From contig CAWKHA010000004.1 in NCBI GenBank assembly GCA_963849365.1, forward strand, positions 1,488,001-1,552,000: 64,000 nt of DNA, given 5' to 3'. The notes under the pieces were generated by a model, which saw only the letters and a program-made list of their open reading frames with translations, was not told the DNA's origin and searched no databases. Position numbers and translations under genes: made by a program. This document shows positions 32,681 to 41,160 of the stretch, one piece after another (the first letter of the stretch is position 1; each line of letters starts with the position of its first letter). This stretch comes from CAVQCJ01 sp963849365. GTDB taxonomy: Bacteria; Actinomycetota; Actinomycetes; Prado026.

Positions 32681-34177
32681 ATGGATTCCGCTGACCACGC
32701 CGCCCCCTTCACCCGAGTTGGGCTCACCTTCGACGACGTCCTGCTGCAGCCCGCCGAGTCCGACGTCGTGCCGAGCCAGGTCGACACCAGCACCCGCCTG
32801 TCCCGCTCGATCGCCCTGCGCGTCCCGCTGGTTTCCTCCGCGATGGACACCGTCACCGAGGCCCGGATGGCCATCGCCATGGCCCGCCAGGGCGGCGTCG
32901 GGATCCTGCACCGCAACCTGTCGATCGAGGACCAGGCGACGCAGGCCGACCTGGTGAAGCGGTCCGAGGCCGGCATGGTGTCGAACCCGTTCACCTGCGG
33001 TCCCGACGACACCCTCGCCGACGTCGACCGCATGTGCGGGCGCTACCACATCTCCGGGGTGCCGGTCGTGGACGGCTCCGGTGTCCTGCTCGGCATCGTG
33101 ACCAACCGGGACATGCGCTTCGAGCCGGACGCCGCCCGCCCGGTCCGCGAGGTCATGACGCCGATGCCGCTGGTGACGGCGCCGTTCGGGATCGACTCGG
33201 AGTCGGCGTTCGCGCTGCTGGCCGCGCACAAGATCGAGAAGCTGCCGCTGGTCGACGACGCCGGACGGCTCACCGGGCTGATCACTGTCAAGGACTTCGT
33301 GAAGTCGGGCCAGTACCCGCTGGCGACAAAGGACGCCGACGGCCGGCTGGTGGTGGGCGCCGCCGTGGGCGTCGGCGACGACGCGTACAAGCGCGCCCGC
33401 ACCCTCGTCGAGGCCGGTGTGGACGTCCTCGTCGTGGACACCGCCCACGGGCACTCGCGGGCGGTGGTGGACATGGTGGCCAGGCTCAAGCGCGAGACCG
33501 CGGTCGACGTCGTCGGCGGGAACGTGGCCACCCGCGCGGGCGCCCAGGCCCTGGTCGACGCCGGCGCGGACGGGGTGAAGGTCGGCGTCGGACCCGGCTC
33601 CATCTGTACGACGCGGGTGGTCGCCGGCGTCGGCGTGCCGCAGGTCACGGCGATCTACGACGCCGCGCTGGCCTGCCGGCCGGCTGGTGTCCCGGTCATC
33701 GGTGACGGCGGCCTGCAGTACTCCGGGGACATCGCCAAGGCGCTGGTCGCCGGCGCGGACACCGTGATGCTCGGGTCGCTGCTGGCCGGTTGCGAGGAGT
33801 CGCCCGGTGAGCTGATCTTCATCAACGGCAAGCAGTACAAGGCGTACCGCGGGATGGGCTCGCTGGGGGCGATGCAGTCGCGCGGGTCGAGCCGCTCGTA
33901 CAGCAAGGACCGGTACTTCCAGGACGACGTGCTCTCCGACGACAAGCTGGTGCCGGAGGGCGTCGAGGGCCAGGTGCCCTACCGCGGGCCGCTCGCCGCG
34001 GTCGCCCACCAGCTGGTCGGCGGGCTCCGCGCGTCGATGGGCTACGCCGGAGCCGGGACCATCGCCGACCTGCAGCAGCGCGGCGAGCTGATCAGGATCA
34101 CACCGGCGGGGCTCAAGGAGAGCCACCCGCACGACGTGCAGATGACCATCGAGGCCCCCAACTACACCTCCCGCTGA
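32681..34177 (+). CDS. guaB: Inosine-5'-monophosphate dehydrogenase
   Basis: GuaB oxidizes IMP to XMP with NAD, the committed step to GMP. The 498-residue protein has the TIM barrel split by two CBS domains (about 105-225: MVSNPFTCGPDDTLADVDRMCGRYHISGVPVVD onward). Catalytic Cys lies in VGPGSICTTRVVAGVGVPQ; also present are LTFDDVLLQPAESDVVPSQVD, VPVIGDGGLQYSGDIAKALVAGADTVMLGSLLAG and the flap YRGMGSLGAMQ. It follows bldM by 44 bases with its own leaderless promoter. In Streptomyces and Mycobacterium an ECF sigma factor gene (sigD) usually sits between bldM/whiB3 and guaB; none is present here. Confidence 0.97.
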   Translation: MDSADHAAPFTRVGLTFDDVLLQPAESDVVPSQVDTSTRLSRSIALRVPLVSSAMDTVTEARMAIAMARQGGVGILHRNLSIEDQATQADLVKRSEAGMVSNPFTCGPDDTLADVDRMCGRYHISGVPVVDGSGVLLGIVTNRDMRFEPDAARPVREVMTPMPLVTAPFGIDSESAFALLAAHKIEKLPLVDDAGRLTGLITVKDFVKSGQYPLATKDADGRLVVGAAVGVGDDAYKRARTLVEAGVDVLVVDTAHGHSRAVVDMVARLKRETAVDVVGGNVATRAGAQALVDAGADGVKVGVGPGSICTTRVVAGVGVPQVTAIYDAALACRPAGVPVIGDGGLQYSGDIAKALVAGADTVMLGSLLAGCEESPGELIFINGKQYKAYRGMGSLGAMQSRGSSRSYSKDRYFQDDVLSDDKLVPEGVEGQVPYRGPLAAVAHQLVGGLRASMGYAGAGTIADLQQRGELIRITPAGLKESHPHDVQMTIEAPNYTSR

Positions 34178-34225
34178 CTCCCGGCGCGGCGCCGTGGACG
34201 GGTCCGGGTCTGGGAGGATCGGCGC

Positions 34226-35347
34226 ATGAGCGAGATCGAGATCGGGCGCGGCAAGCGTGGGCGTGAGGCGTACGCCTTCGACGACATCGCGATCGTGCCG
34301 AGCCGGCGCACCCGCGACCCGCAGGAGGTCTCGATCGCCTGGCAGATCGACGCCTACCGCTTCGAGCTGCCGCTGCTGGCGGCGCCGATGGACTCGGTCG
34401 TCTCCCCGGCCACCGCAGTCGAGATCGGTCGGCTGGGCGGGGTGGGCGTGCTCAACCTCGAGGGCCTGTGGACCCGGTACGAGGACCCGGAGCCGCTGCT
34501 CGCCGAGATCGCACACCTGCCCGACGACCGGGTGACCGCGCGCATGCAGGAGCTCTACGCCGCGCCGATCGACCCCGACCTGATCGCCGCGGTCGTCAAG
34601 CGGGTCCGCGACGCGGGCGTCACGGTGGCGGCTGCGCTGTCACCCGGTCGCACCGCTGCGTACGCCAAGGTCGTGGTCGACTCCGGCGTGGACCTGTTCG
34701 TCATCCGCGGCACCACCGTCAGCGCCGAGCACGTCTCGGGACAGGCGGAGCCGCTGAACCTCAAGCAGTTCATCTACGAGCTCGACGTCCCCGTCGTGGT
34801 GGGCGGCGTCGCGACGTACCAGGCCGCGCTGCACCTCATGCGTACGGGGGCGGCCGGCGTGCTGGTCGGTTTCGGCGGCGGCGCCGCTCACACCACCCGG
34901 GCGGTGCTGGGCGTCGCCGTCCCGATGGCGTCGGCGGTGGCGGACGTCGCGGCCGCACGGCGGGACTACCTGGACGAGTCCGGCGGGCGGTACGTGCACG
35001 TGATCGCCGACGGCGGGGTCGGCCGCTCCGGCGACATCGCGAAGGCGGTCGCGTGCGGCGCGGACGCGGTGATGATGGGTTCGCCGCTGGCCAGGGCGGC
35101 CGAGGCGCCGGGCCGCGGCTGGCACTGGGGCTCTGAGGTGCACCACCCGCAGCTGCCGCGGGGCGAGCGGGTCCGGGTCGGTACCACGGGCACGCTGGCG
35201 GAAATCCTGCTCGGGCCGTCGCGGGTGCCGGACGGCACGATGAACCTCTTCGGCGCGCTGAGGCGGGCGATGGCCACGACCGGGTACTCCGAGCTCAAGG
35301 AGTTCCAGCGCGTCGAGGTGACGGTCACGCCGACCAAGTCGCGTTGA
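34226..35347 (+). CDS. guaB3: GuaB3 family IMP dehydrogenase-related protein
   Basis: A 373-residue IMPDH-fold protein without CBS domains: EIGRGKRGREAYAFDDIAIVPSRRTRDPQEVSIAWQIDAYRFELPLLAAPMDSVVSPATAVEIGRLGGVGVLNLEGLWTRY. These are the marks of the GuaB3 branch that follows guaB in nearly all actinobacteria. The canonical GSICTT catalytic loop is not seen, the corresponding part reading GFGGGAAHTTRAV, so IMP oxidation is doubtful; GMP reductase-like activity has been suggested for related proteins. ATG at 34226 follows GGGAGGAT. The stop overlaps the next start. Confidence 0.93.
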   Translation: MSEIEIGRGKRGREAYAFDDIAIVPSRRTRDPQEVSIAWQIDAYRFELPLLAAPMDSVVSPATAVEIGRLGGVGVLNLEGLWTRYEDPEPLLAEIAHLPDDRVTARMQELYAAPIDPDLIAAVVKRVRDAGVTVAAALSPGRTAAYAKVVVDSGVDLFVIRGTTVSAEHVSGQAEPLNLKQFIYELDVPVVVGGVATYQAALHLMRTGAAGVLVGFGGGAAHTTRAVLGVAVPMASAVADVAAARRDYLDESGGRYVHVIADGGVGRSGDIAKAVACGADAVMMGSPLARAAEAPGRGWHWGSEVHHPQLPRGERVRVGTTGTLAEILLGPSRVPDGTMNLFGALRRAMATTGYSELKEFQRVEVTVTPTKSR

Positions 35348-35850
35348 GCAGCACCCCGGACTCGCGCACCGAGCCGCTGTACACGGAGCTGCTCATGGTG
35401 CACGGCATGCTGCGGGACGGTCTCGCCACCGTGGCGGAGCTGGCCGACCGTGCGGCCGAGGGCGACGACGCCACGATTCTGGCCGCGGACGTCGCCGAGC
35501 TCGCCCGCGACAGCGCGCTGTGGCGGTTGCGCGCCAACTGCCTGTACCACTGCCGGTTCGTGCACGGGCACCACTCGCTCGAGGACGCCGCCGTCTTCCC
35601 GGCCGTGCGTGCGGCCGCCCCCGACATCGCCGGCGAGGTGGACCGGCTGGAGGCCGACCACCAGGTCATCGCGGGGCACCTGCACGCCGTGGAGGATGCC
35701 GCGGCCGGGCTCGCCGACGGGATGCCCGGCGACCGGCGCCGCCTGGTCGAGGCGCTGCGCCGGCTGCAGGCCGACCTGCTCGACCACCTCGCCCGCGAGG
35801 AGTCGTTGCTGCGTCCGGTCCTGCGCTCGATGGGCTCCTGGCTCGGCTGA
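35344..35850 (+). CDS. Hemerythrin-domain protein
   Basis: A 168-residue helical protein with HHE-type ligands: YTELLMVHGMLRDGLATVAEL, LYHCRFVHGHHSLEDAAVFPAVRAAAP, LEADHQVIAGHLHAVEDAA and LLDHLAREESLLRPVL. The His and Glu pattern suits a diiron or other metal center. The TTG at 35344 overlaps the guaB3 stop (TTGA), so translation is probably coupled. It is a second, shorter hemerythrin in this window, not closely similar to the one at 14508. Confidence 0.85.
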   Translation: MSSTPDSRTEPLYTELLMVHGMLRDGLATVAELADRAAEGDDATILAADVAELARDSALWRLRANCLYHCRFVHGHHSLEDAAVFPAVRAAAPDIAGEVDRLEADHQVIAGHLHAVEDAAAGLADGMPGDRRRLVEALRRLQADLLDHLAREESLLRPVLRSMGSWLG

Positions 35851-35852
35851 GC

Positions 35853-36509
35853 TCAGCCGGTCTGCGTCGCGCAGCCCGGGAAGCTGACCGAGCCGAGGTC
35901 CGGCAGCACGGCCACCGTGACGGTCGCCGGTGAGACATCGCCGCCCACCTCGACGAAGGCCTGTACCGGAGCGGGCGCCGCGCAGTTCACGAGCGGCACG
36001 AGGCGGAACGTCACCGGCCGGCCGGCCCCGGGCGCCAGCGCCCCCTCCGGCGGGACGGCCCCGGCGCCCGGCCTGGCCGACCTGCTCTGGCAGAGCGGGC
36101 TGGTGAAGTCGCTGCCGAGCACGAGCAGCATGCCGAGCGGCAGCTCGGGGCGGACGACGACGATCCGCACCGGCTGCCGGCCGACGTTGGTGAGCTCGAA
36201 GCCCACCTGCAGCACGTCCCCGGCGTACGAGACGCACACGCTCTGTGCCTGGAGCACCAGGCTCAGCGGGACGGTCGAAGTCGACGAAGGCACCGCGCTC
36301 GGCCGCCCGGTGCCCGGTTGCAGGCCCTGCCACACCAGCACGCCGACGACGGCGCCCACGAGCGCGACCGCGACGGCCCTGGCGGCTCGAGGCAGGCGCG
36401 CCCAGTGCGAGCCCATCCACCGGCCCGGCCCCCACGGCGACCGTTCGAAGCCCTGCTCGAGCTCGTCGACCTCGGCCCGCCGGCCCGGGGATCCGCCCTG
36501 CTCGTCCAC
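35853..36509 (-). CDS. Membrane-anchored extracytoplasmic protein of unknown family
   Basis: A 218-residue protein with a charged N-terminus (about 1-45), one membrane segment (AVAVALVGAVVGVLVWQGL, about 46-64), a Ser/Thr/Pro linker and an extracytoplasmic domain. That domain (SVCVSYAGDVLQVGFELTNVGRQPVRIVVVRPELP and VTFRLVPLVNCAAPAPVQAFVEVGG) looks like a beta-sandwich and holds four cysteines that could form disulfides. The start is the ATG at 36509. It is convergent with the hemerythrin gene and divergent from glpD. I do not recognize the family. Confidence 0.65.
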   Translation of the reverse strand: MDEQGGSPGRRAEVDELEQGFERSPWGPGRWMGSHWARLPRAARAVAVALVGAVVGVLVWQGLQPGTGRPSAVPSSTSTVPLSLVLQAQSVCVSYAGDVLQVGFELTNVGRQPVRIVVVRPELPLGMLLVLGSDFTSPLCQSRSARPGAGAVPPEGALAPGAGRPVTFRLVPLVNCAAPAPVQAFVEVGGDVSPATVTVAVLPDLGSVSFPGCATQTG

Positions 36510-36568
36510 CTCCCCATGCTCGCAGCGTTCGGGCGACGTGCACCTGGTCCGGGGACCAGAATGCTGCG

Positions 36569-38227
36569 GTGACCTCGTTCCGGCTCAGCATCGACGACCG
36601 GGCCGAGTCGCTGCGCCGCCTGGCTGCCGACGAGCTCGACGTCGTCGTGGTCGGCGGCGGTGTCGTGGGGGCCGGTGCCGCGCTGGACGCCGCCACCCGC
36701 GGGCTGACGGTCGCGCTGCTGGAACGGCACGACTGGGCGTCCGGGACCAGCAGCCGCTCCTCGCGGCTGGCGCACGGCGGGCTGCGCTACCTCGAGCAGT
36801 TCGAGTTCGGGCTGGTGCGCGAGGCCCTCGGTGAGCGCGGGCTGCTGCTGGAACGGCTGGCCCCGCACCTGGTACGGGCGGTGCCGTTCATCCTGCCGCT
36901 GACCCGGGGGTGGGAGCGCCCGTACCTGGGTGCCGGGGTCGCGCTCTACGACGCGCTGTCGCGGATCTCTCGTACCGGGGCGCCGCTGAGGGGGCACCGG
37001 CACCTGTCCCGCAAGGGCGTGCAGCGCCTGTCGCCCGGGCTGGCCACCGACCAGATCACCGGCGCGATCGGCTTCTACGACGCGCAGATCGACGACGCGC
37101 GGCACACCCTGGCCGTCGTCCGCACCGCCGCGTCCCGGGGCGTGCTCGCGTTGTCCGAGGTCGAGGTGACCGGGCTGCTGCGCGACGGGGAGCGGGTCGT
37201 CGGCGTCACCGGGACCGACCGCGAGAGTGGTTCGCCGGTCAGCGTCAGGGCCCGGGTGGTCCTGGTCGCGGCGGGGGTCTGGACCGACCAGGTCGGCGCG
37301 TGGCTGGACCGTCCTGCCGCGGCTGCCGTGGTCCCGTCCATCGGCGTGCACCTGGTGGTGCCGCGCGCCGCGCTCGACGTTGGGACTGCCGTGATCGCAC
37401 GGACCCCGAGCTCGGTGCTGTTCCTGCTGCCCTGGGGCGAGCACTGGCTGGTCGGCACCACGGACACCGAGTGGGACGGAGACCGGGACGACCCGCGGGC
37501 CACCCCGGCTGACGTGGACTACCTGCTCGAGCAGGCCAACCGCTGGCTGGTGCGGCCGCTGACGCACGACGACGTCGTCGGGGTGTACGCGGGTCTGCGC
37601 CCGCTCGTCGCCGCCGGCGGCGACGACCAGGGGGAGACCGCCAAGCTCTCCCGCGAGCACGTCGTCACCCGGCCCGCGCCCGGGCTGGTCACCGTGGCCG
37701 GCGGGAAGTACACGACATACCGGGTGATGGCGGCCGACGCCGTCGACGTCGCCGTCAAAGAGCTCCCCGAACCGGTCCCGCCGTCCCGCACGCAGTTCGT
37801 CCCGCTCGCCGGGGCCGGCGGCTTCCGGGAGGCGTGGGCCGAGCGCGAGGCGATCGCAGCGAGCAGCGGGCTGGAGGTGCCCGCGGTCGCGCACCTGCTG
37901 CGCCGGCACGGCGGGCTGACGTACGAGGTGCTCGACCTCGTCGCCGCGGACCCGTCGCTCGGCGCGAGAGTGCACCCGGAGGCGCCGTACCTGGCCGCCG
38001 AGCTCGTGCACGCGGCCAGCCACGAGGACGCCCGCCACCTGGACGACCTGCTCGTACGCCGGACCCGGCTCGCCCTGGAGACGCGGGACGGTGCGCGGTC
38101 GGTCGCCGGACGGGTGGCCGATCTGGTGGCCCCGGTCCTGGGGTGGGACGCTGACCGGGCCCGAACCGAAGTGTCGGCCTTCGACGCGGTCGGCTATGGA
38201 CGGGTCCCCTTAGGAGGACGGGCATGA
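36569..38227 (+). CDS. glpD: Glycerol-3-phosphate dehydrogenase (FAD-dependent)
   Basis: GlpD oxidizes sn-glycerol 3-phosphate to dihydroxyacetone phosphate, passing electrons to the quinone pool at the membrane face. The 552-residue flavoprotein has the FAD loop LDVVVVGGGVVGAGAALDAATRGL, SSRSSRLAHGGLRYLEQFEFGLVREAL, GFYDAQIDDARHTLAVVRTAA, LVGTTDTEWDGD and VAGGKYTTYRVMA. A C-terminal alpha domain follows. GTG at 36569 was chosen; CAGAAT 6 bases upstream suggests a leaderless start. Its stop overlaps the next ATG (ATGA at 38224-38227). Confidence 0.94.
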   Translation: MTSFRLSIDDRAESLRRLAADELDVVVVGGGVVGAGAALDAATRGLTVALLERHDWASGTSSRSSRLAHGGLRYLEQFEFGLVREALGERGLLLERLAPHLVRAVPFILPLTRGWERPYLGAGVALYDALSRISRTGAPLRGHRHLSRKGVQRLSPGLATDQITGAIGFYDAQIDDARHTLAVVRTAASRGVLALSEVEVTGLLRDGERVVGVTGTDRESGSPVSVRARVVLVAAGVWTDQVGAWLDRPAAAAVVPSIGVHLVVPRAALDVGTAVIARTPSSVLFLLPWGEHWLVGTTDTEWDGDRDDPRATPADVDYLLEQANRWLVRPLTHDDVVGVYAGLRPLVAAGGDDQGETAKLSREHVVTRPAPGLVTVAGGKYTTYRVMAADAVDVAVKELPEPVPPSRTQFVPLAGAGGFREAWAEREAIAASSGLEVPAVAHLLRRHGGLTYEVLDLVAADPSLGARVHPEAPYLAAELVHAASHEDARHLDDLLVRRTRLALETRDGARSVAGRVADLVAPVLGWDADRARTEVSAFDAVGYGRVPLGGRA

Positions 38228-39807
38228 GCGCAGACGCCGCACCATCCGCGACGGTCGCCGAGCCGGCGGCCAAGGTCGCCAGGAAGGCCACCACCAGGAA
38301 AGCCGCGGCCAAGAAGGACGCGGCCACGCAGGACGCCATAACGCAGGACGCCATAACGCAGGACGCGACCACCGAGGCCGCCCCGCGGCGCCGGTACCGG
38401 TCCGAGCTCAAGGTCACGCACCTGACACCGGCCGAACGCGTGGCGCGCGGCCGGGCTGCGCGCACCGAGGTACCGCGCTCGTCGCACGCCGTGTTCGCGC
38501 CGGGCGCCCAGCGCCCCGACCCGGTGGAGCTGCTCGAGCGGCAGGCCCGGTCGCGGGTGCCCGAGCTGGTGCCCATCCGGTACGGACGGATGCTGTCGTC
38601 GCCGTTCGCGTTCTACCGCGGTGCCGCCCTGGGGATGGCCGCCGACCTCGCCGGTACGGCGTCCTCCGGGCTGCGCGTGCAGCTGTGCGGCGACGCGCAC
38701 CTGTCCAACTTCGGCGTGTTCGCCTCGCCCGAGCGCGAGCTGGTGTTCGACCTGAACGACTTCGACGAGACGCTGCCGGGCCCGTGGGAGTGGGACGTCA
38801 AGCGGCTCGCCACCAGCTTCGAGGTCGCCGGACGGCAGAACGGGTTCGCGGCCAAGGAGAACCGCTCGATCGTCCTGGCGTCCGTGACGGCCTACCGCAA
38901 CACGATGGCCGGGTTCGCCGCTGTGTCCAACCTCGAGGTCTGGTACGCGCGCCTCGCGATCGAGCAGGCGCTGGAGTCGCTCCGCTCGAGCGCCGATCCC
39001 GCGCGGTTCAAGGCGACCGAGAAGCTGCTGGCCAAGGCGAAGACGCGGGACCACCTGCAGGCCTTCGGCAAGCTGATGACTGTCGTGGACGGCGAACCGC
39101 GGTTCCTGAGCAGCCCGCCGTTGCTGGTCCCCATCGAGGAGATCGTCGGCGAGACGGTGGACCCGCAGCAGCTCCAGGAGGGCCTGCGCGCGATCCTGCG
39201 CTCCTACCGGGGCACGCTGCAGGGAGACCGGCGGGTCCTGCTGGAGAACTACCGCTTCGTGCAGCTCGCCCGCAAGGTGGTCGGCGTGGGCAGCGTCGGT
39301 ACCCGCTGCTGGGTCGCGTTGTTCCTGGGGCGCGACTCGGACGACCCGTTGCTGCTCCAGATCAAGGAGGCGGGGGAGTCGGTGCTCGAGGAGTTCGTCG
39401 GGCACAGCGCCTACGTCAACGCCGGGCAGCGCGTCGTCGAGGGGCAGCGGCTGATGCAGGCCGCCAGCGACATCTTCCTCGGCTGGCAGCGCACGACGGG
39501 GCTGGACGGGCTCAAGCGCGACTTCTTCGTCCGGCAGCTGCACGACTGGAAGGGTTCGGTCGAGGTCGAGCAGATGGTGCCGCAGGGGATGACCAGGTAC
39601 GCGCAGCTGTGCGGCTGGACGCTGGCCCGCGCGCACGCCCGCTCGGGTGACCGGATCGCGATCGCCGCGTACCTGGGCAACGGCGACGTCTTCGACCGCG
39701 CGGTCGCGGACTTCGCCTCCGCGTACGCCGACCAGAACGAGCGCGACCATGCTGCACTGGTGGCGGCGGTCGCGTCCGGGCGACTGCAGGCCGTCACCGA
39801 CGTCTGA
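38224..39807 (+). CDS. DUF2252 protein (kinase-like fold)
   Basis: A 527-residue protein. Residues 1-55 are a Lys/Ala-rich, repeat-bearing leader; the rest is DUF2252: YGRMLSSPFAFYRGAALGMAADL, LCGDAHLSNFGVFASPERELVFDLNDFDETLPGPWEWDVKRLATSF and later LQIKEAGESVLEEF, RVVEGQRLMQAASDIFLGW and YVRQLHDWKGSVE-like segments. GDAHLSNFG and DLNDFDE resemble the catalytic and metal loops of aminoglycoside-phosphotransferase-like kinases. The substrate is unknown. AGGAGG lies 8 bases before the ATG, inside the end of glpD, so the genes are cotranscribed. Confidence 0.88.
   Translation: MSADAAPSATVAEPAAKVARKATTRKAAAKKDAATQDAITQDAITQDATTEAAPRRRYRSELKVTHLTPAERVARGRAARTEVPRSSHAVFAPGAQRPDPVELLERQARSRVPELVPIRYGRMLSSPFAFYRGAALGMAADLAGTASSGLRVQLCGDAHLSNFGVFASPERELVFDLNDFDETLPGPWEWDVKRLATSFEVAGRQNGFAAKENRSIVLASVTAYRNTMAGFAAVSNLEVWYARLAIEQALESLRSSADPARFKATEKLLAKAKTRDHLQAFGKLMTVVDGEPRFLSSPPLLVPIEEIVGETVDPQQLQEGLRAILRSYRGTLQGDRRVLLENYRFVQLARKVVGVGSVGTRCWVALFLGRDSDDPLLLQIKEAGESVLEEFVGHSAYVNAGQRVVEGQRLMQAASDIFLGWQRTTGLDGLKRDFFVRQLHDWKGSVEVEQMVPQGMTRYAQLCGWTLARAHARSGDRIAIAAYLGNGDVFDRAVADFASAYADQNERDHAALVAAVASGRLQAVTDV
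38326..38366 (+). repeat. 15-base tandem repeat inside the DUF2252 leader
   Basis: The unit ACGCAGGACGCCATA occurs at 38326-38340 and 38341-38355 and partly at 38356-38366, coding TQDAI twice. The unit length is a multiple of three, so copy changes would keep the frame. Confidence 0.85.
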
Positions 39808-39862
39808 GCCCGGGGGTCGTCGTCGGGTGGCCCGTCCGCCAGCGGGCATCCGCCGCCGGAGG

Positions 39863-40681
39863 TCAGCGGCTAGGCCGCGGCGGCGTCGCGGAGCTGACGG
39901 CGGTCCCGGAGACGACCGTGGCGTCCAGCTCGTCGGACGTGGCCAGCCGGGGGACCAGCCCGGCGCGGGCGACGGCCCCGACCAGGTGCGGCGCCTGGCG
40001 CTCGCTGGTCTCGACCAGTAGCCGGCCGCCCGGTGCCAGCCACCGCGGCGCGCCGGCGACCACCCGCCGCAGTACGTCGAGCCCGTCTGCGCCGCCGTCG
40101 AGCGCCGGCCGTGGTTCGTGCTCCCGCGCCTCCGGGGGCAGGAACCGGATCTCCGCGCTGGGGACGTAGGGCGCGTTCGCGACCAGGATGTCGACGCCCC
40201 CGTGAAGCGTCGCGGGCAGCGGCTCGTAGAGGTCGCCCTCGTACACCTGAACGCCGGCGGCAGCGAGGTTGCGACGGGCGCACCGCACGGCGGCGGGGTC
40301 GATGTCGACGGCGTGCAGCTGGACCCCTTCCGTGGTTGCGAGCAGTGCGGCACCCAGCGCGCCCGAGCCGCAGCACAGGTCGACGACGACGGCTCCCGCG
40401 TGTGCGACGGCAGCGGCCTGCTGGGCGAGGAGCTCGGTGCGGCGGCGCGGTACGAAGACGCCGGGGTCCACGGCGATCCGCAGGCCGCAGAACTCCGCCC
40501 AGCCGAGGATCTGCTCGAGCGGCTCGCCGGCTGCGCGCCGGTCCACCATGGCGCGCAGGTCGGCCGGCTTCGCCGCGGCGGCGACCAGCAACCGCGCCTC
40601 GTCCTCGGCGAACACGCAGCCGGCGTCCCGCAGCCTCGCGACGGCCCAGGACCGGGGCAGGAGCGAGCGGGAAGCGGGCAT
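39863..40681 (-). CDS. Putative protein N5-glutamine methyltransferase, PrmC-like
   Basis: A 272-residue HemK/PrmC-like methyltransferase: EPLEQILGWAEFCGLRIAVDPGVFVPRRRTELLAQQ, motif I VVDLCCGSGALGAALLA, AVDIDPAAVRCARRNLAAAGVQVYEGDLYEPLP and DILVANAPYVPSAEIRFLPPEAREHEPRPALDGGADGLDVLRRVV. The hallmark NPPY of PrmC is NAPY here. This variant defines a paralog group common in actinobacteria alongside true PrmC, so methylation of release factors is not assured. A TAGCGT element lies 9 bases before the ATG at 40681. Confidence 0.85.
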   Translation of the reverse strand: MPASRSLLPRSWAVARLRDAGCVFAEDEARLLVAAAAKPADLRAMVDRRAAGEPLEQILGWAEFCGLRIAVDPGVFVPRRRTELLAQQAAAVAHAGAVVVDLCCGSGALGAALLATTEGVQLHAVDIDPAAVRCARRNLAAAGVQVYEGDLYEPLPATLHGGVDILVANAPYVPSAEIRFLPPEAREHEPRPALDGGADGLDVLRRVVAGAPRWLAPGGRLLVETSERQAPHLVGAVARAGLVPRLATSDELDATVVSGTAVSSATPPRPSR

Positions 40682-40779
40682 GGGACGTTCACGCTACCGG
40701 TGAGCGTTGTCGCACCCGCTCGTTAGCGTCGGGCCATGCTCCGGGGCCGGCCCGGACACCCTTGCGAGAGGAGCCACCC

Positions 40780-41157
40780 GTGGTGGACTACCGCATCGAG
40801 CTCGTCATGGTTCCCGTCGTCGACGTCGACGCTTCCAGGGCGTTCTACGGCGACCGGCTCGGCTGGCCCGTGGACCACGACCAGACGGTCAGCGACGAGA
40901 TCCGGTTCGTCCAGGTGACCCCACCGGGATCGGCGTGCTCGATCGCGTTCGGCCGGGGGATCAGCGCCATGGCGCCCGGCTCGTTGCGCGCGCTGCAGGT
41001 CGTGGTCGACGACATCGAGAAGGCGCACGCCGACCTGGTGGACCGCGGCGTCGACGTGAGCGCGATCGACGACCAGCCGTGGGGACGCTTCGTCCAGTTC
41101 GCGGACCCGGACGGCAACACCTGGTCGGTGCAGCAGCTACCTGCCCGGCCGGCCTAG
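40780..41157 (+). CDS. VOC (glyoxalase/bleomycin resistance-like) protein
   Basis: A 125-residue vicinal-oxygen-chelate protein: YRIELVMVPVVDVDASRAFYGDRLGWPVDHD, SLRALQVVVDDIEKAHADLVDRGVDV and WGRFVQFADPDGNTWSVQQLPA. Metal ligands expected at the start of strand one and in the FADPDGNTW loop are partly present. Function is not predictable: it could be a lyase, an isomerase or a binding protein. Two adjacent GTG codons start the gene (40780, 40783) after GAGAGGAG. It is divergent from the PrmC-like gene. Confidence 0.85.
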   Translation: MVDYRIELVMVPVVDVDASRAFYGDRLGWPVDHDQTVSDEIRFVQVTPPGSACSIAFGRGISAMAPGSLRALQVVVDDIEKAHADLVDRGVDVSAIDDQPWGRFVQFADPDGNTWSVQQLPARPA

Positions 41158-41160
41158 CGG

